DNA from: an uncultured Bacteroidales bacterium | Lineage (GTDB): Bacteria > Bacteroidota > Bacteroidia > Bacteroidales > UBA932 | Assembly: GCA_947167855.1 (NCBI GenBank) | Contig: CAMVJR010000005.1 | Location: forward strand, 1-48,192 | Direction of reading: 5' to 3' | DNA: 48,192 bases | Part shown: piece after piece, positions 45,680 through 48,192 of the stretch | Layout: each line of letters starts with the position of its first letter | Position numbering within the stretch: position 1 is the stretch's first letter | The notes under the pieces: generated by a model | What the model saw: only the letters and a program-made list of their open reading frames with translations | Database searches by the model: none | Told to the model about the DNA's origin: nothing | Made by a program: the position numbers and the translations under genes

Positions 45680-46252
45680 ATGAAATATTTCGTACTTTTT
45701 GGCCCTCCCGGTGCTGGTAAAGGCACCCAGGCCGGCGCTATGGTAGAGCGCTACAATCTCTGCCACCTGTCCACCGGAGAACTTCTCCGCAGTGAAATTG
45801 CCGCCGGCACCCCGCTGGGTCTGCAGGCCAAAGCCCTCATCGAGGCCGGCAGCCTGGTCCCCGACGAGGTAGTTGTAGGAATGATTGAATCCAAGTTCAA
45901 GAGCGTGAAGAATGTCAAGGGTTTCCTGCTGGACGGTTTCCCCCGTACCATTGCCCAGGCCGAGGCCCTGGACGCCATGCTGTCCAAGAACGGTGAATCC
46001 GTGACCGGCTGCATTTCGCTCATGATTCCTGACGACCTCATCCACGAGCGTATCGCCCACCGCGCCAACATAGAAGGCAGGGCCGATGACGCCCGCCCGG
46101 AGGTGGTTGCCAACCGCGTAAAGACCTACCACGACAAAACCGAACCCCTCATCGACTTCTACAAGAAAGCCAACCGCTACCACGAAATTGACGGCGTAGG
46201 CCTCATCGAAGAGGTTCGAGACCGGATCTTCAAAAAATTGGATTTGCTATAA
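45680..46252 (+). CDS. adk: adenylate kinase
   Basis: FVLFGPPGAGKGTQAGAM, HLSTGELLRSEIAAGTPLG, GFLLDGFPRTIAQAEAL. Confidence 0.97.
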   Translation: MKYFVLFGPPGAGKGTQAGAMVERYNLCHLSTGELLRSEIAAGTPLGLQAKALIEAGSLVPDEVVVGMIESKFKSVKNVKGFLLDGFPRTIAQAEALDAMLSKNGESVTGCISLMIPDDLIHERIAHRANIEGRADDARPEVVANRVKTYHDKTEPLIDFYKKANRYHEIDGVGLIEEVRDRIFKKLDLL

Positions 46253-47377
46253 ATTAAAGCGTACACCAGCTGCCACTGTAAAGAAGAACGGATGCTGGCT
46301 GCGGTAAGTCATCAGGACCCGGCTGCCCGAAGGCACCGTCCAGCTAAGCTCCGGCTCCAGATACAGGCCGATGTGCCGGCTACAGTTGAACTGCACGCCG
46401 GCAGCTCCCAGCAGGGAGAAGCTGAAGCCGTCCCGCTGGATCTTCTCTCCGCTAAGCGAGGCCGCCACGCAGAAATCGCCCTCCATTCCGGCTCCCAGAT
46501 ACACATCCAGCCACTTGTTGGAAGCGATGCTCCAGTCCATCCGGACAGGGATGCCCAGATAATGGGCGCTCTGCTGTTTGACGCCGGTCATCGAATAGGT
46601 AAAGAAGGTCTTATACAGACTGTATTCAACTCCAGTGGTGAGTTTCCACCGCTTGCTTACCGGAATGCCCAGGGAAACGCCGCCCCGGATAAAAGGATAC
46701 TGCGTACGGGTATCGGTAAGCAGATTCACGTCCGGGACATAATAATGCTCACCAGGATCATTAGTCCCGGATCCGGAATCAAAAACCGGCGAGTTGCCAA
46801 ATCCAGTATCATAGCTCAGATTCCTACCCGAGCCCACCAGCGGCGTAATCACAGCCGCCAGAAGGCCTGCTCCAGCCACAATACCGGCCGCCGGAGCCAC
46901 CTTCATGCGCACAGGCTTAGCAGCAGCCTTGGGCTCCGGAATAAAGGGAGACCCCGCCGGCTGCTCCTCCTGGTTCACAGCTTCCTGGGGCTCGGCCTCT
47001 ACAGGCTCAGCTACTGGCAGGACCGGCTCGGCAGGCGCAACCGTCGTAGGCTTGGCCTGGGCCACCAGCCGAGGCTTAGGCGCCAGAACGGGCTCTGAGA
47101 ATTCCACCGAATCGGCCTCTTCCACTACTTCAACTACCGGCACCGGGGCCTGCTCTATCAGCTGCACACCTCCGTCCGTTTCCGGTACCGAAGGCCGATG
47201 CAGCAGCAGAAGGGCTGCCACAGCCGCCGCCACAGCGGGAACCGCCGCCCATATCCACAGGACGGGCTTCCGGGCCTGGCTGTTTTGCCGGGCGTGGAAT
47301 TGGGCCAGCACGCTGTCCGGAAGGGTTCCGTCGAACTCTTCCATCTTTTGCTTCACAATGTCTTCCCACTTTTTCAT
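46247..47377 (-). CDS. membrane-anchored protein with C-terminal OM beta-barrel-like domain
   Basis: Single TM (VLWIWAAVPAVAAAVAALLLL), Pro/Glu-rich linker, C-terminal barrel-like; start overlaps the stop of the ECF sigma gene. Confidence 0.7.
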   Translation of the reverse strand: MKKWEDIVKQKMEEFDGTLPDSVLAQFHARQNSQARKPVLWIWAAVPAVAAAVAALLLLHRPSVPETDGGVQLIEQAPVPVVEVVEEADSVEFSEPVLAPKPRLVAQAKPTTVAPAEPVLPVAEPVEAEPQEAVNQEEQPAGSPFIPEPKAAAKPVRMKVAPAAGIVAGAGLLAAVITPLVGSGRNLSYDTGFGNSPVFDSGSGTNDPGEHYYVPDVNLLTDTRTQYPFIRGGVSLGIPVSKRWKLTTGVEYSLYKTFFTYSMTGVKQQSAHYLGIPVRMDWSIASNKWLDVYLGAGMEGDFCVAASLSGEKIQRDGFSFSLLGAAGVQFNCSRHIGLYLEPELSWTVPSGSRVLMTYRSQHPFFFTVAAGVRFNL

Positions 47378-47934
47378 CGGCCTTGTTCCTTTAAGTATTC
47401 CTGAATCTTCTCCTTGAGCTGCTTTCGGGCCTTGGCCAGGGTGCTGGTGCTTCCTTTCTCACTGATTCCCAGCATCTTGCCAATTTCATCGTGCGAGTAT
47501 CCGTCCATGCAATACAGGTTAAAGACGGCTCTCCGCACGCCAGGCAGCGCTCCTATCCATTCCATCAGTTTTTCCTTGGGGATGCTTTCTACGTCTTCGG
47601 CCGACGGATCCGGAATCGTGTCCTGGGCCATCAGGTCCAGGGAAACCACTCTCCATCTCTGCCGCTTGATCTGGTTGATGGCCCGGTTGATCGCAATCCG
47701 GCTCATCCACCCGTACAGTGAACCTTTCCCCGTATACTTGTAGGTGCCAATCTTTTCGAGGGCCTGAATGAGAGTCTCCAACATGAGGTCCTTGGCTTCT
47801 TCCTCATCTCCCAAATAACGTCTGCAGAGTGCATTCAGCCGGGCTGCATATCTCCTATACAGTTCATCTCCCGCCATTCTGTCTTTTTGTGAGCAGTACC
47901 TGGCCAGCGTCTGCTCATCCATTTCCTTATACAC
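47374..47934 (-). CDS. ECF-type RNA polymerase sigma factor
   Basis: EEEAKDLMLETLIQALEKIGTYKYTGKGSLYGWMSRIAINRAINQIKRQRW; HDEIGKMLGISEKGSTSTLAKARKQLKE. Confidence 0.95.
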   Translation of the reverse strand: MYKEMDEQTLARYCSQKDRMAGDELYRRYAARLNALCRRYLGDEEEAKDLMLETLIQALEKIGTYKYTGKGSLYGWMSRIAINRAINQIKRQRWRVVSLDLMAQDTIPDPSAEDVESIPKEKLMEWIGALPGVRRAVFNLYCMDGYSHDEIGKMLGISEKGSTSTLAKARKQLKEKIQEYLKEQGR

Positions 47935-48019
47935 TCTTACGGATGCGTTTGGCCCGTAAAGTTAACACACTTTTTGCTTCTATCCTATAAACACACGAAA
48001 GGCCGAAATACGTCTCCGC

Positions 48020-48096
48020 GGACACCAAAAGGCTCATTCGGTGTCCCGGCGGCCGAAAATGAAGCATCCGGACACCAAAAGGCTTATTCGGTGTCC
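48020..48096 (-). repeat. Two REP-like units, inverted relative to the main array, 50-bp period
   Basis: GGACACCAAAAGGCTCATTCGGTGTCC (48020-48046) and GGACACCAAAAGGCTTATTCGGTGTCC (48070-48096). Confidence 0.95.
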
Positions 48097-48124
48097 GGAT
48101 GGTGATTCGGAGGGGTAAAAACCC

Positions 48125-48192
48125 TTACCGCTTTCCGACCTTCAGGCGCTGGCCGATGGCGATGCGGTCGCTCTTGAGGTTGTTCCAGCTCT
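48125..48192 (-). CDS. C-terminus of a LysM-domain protein (partial)
   Basis: Minus strand reads SWNNLKSDRIAIGQRLKVGKR-stop, a LysM-like tail. Confidence 0.6.
   Translation of the reverse strand, partial: SWNNLKSDRIAIGQRLKVGKR

Overview
The window is a fairly GC-rich, densely coding segment. Bacteroidetes-type promoters (TAnnTTTG), DUF4954, DUF2807 and the gene families present suggest Bacteroidales; this assignment is inference. Main blocks: (1) a citrate operon with citE (truncated by the window start), citF, citX, a DUF4954 protein, a DUF3108 protein, a CitC-CitG fusion, aconitase-family hydratase and NADP-isocitrate dehydrogenase; (2) an HxxxD acyltransferase-like gene, a D-2-hydroxyacid dehydrogenase, a GntR/ABC/DUF2807 operon, an AraC-type regulator and a deoxyhypusine-synthase-like gene; (3) an aryl-polyene-like biosynthetic cluster at about 18.1-32.3 kb (methyltransferase, two ACPs, several KS and KS-like proteins, hot-dog dehydratases, LolA, GT2, an MMPL-PlsC fusion, an AMP ligase, acyltransferases); (4) a minus-strand lipid operon with MMPL exporter, FakA-like DAK2, DegV/FakB, GNAT, PlsX, ACP and nucleoside kinase; (5) a RAYT-like (REP-associated HUH transposase) gene bracketed by a 7-copy, exactly 50-bp-period palindromic array and further copies; (6) an HHH/OM protein, hpt, adk, an OMP with an anti-sigma-like position, an ECF sigma factor and a partial LysM protein. 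The most interesting signals are: (a) palindromic elements inserted in frame in citX and citC-citG whose stems covary between copies (RPE-like); (b) a REP/RAYT-like system; (c) a strongly over-represented heptamer GGCCGAT/ATCGGCC, about 75 hand-counted occurrences on both strands and in all reading frames, with atypical codon choices that point to DNA-level selection; (d) a second covarying palindrome family, one copy inside a glycosyltransferase gene and one intergenic.
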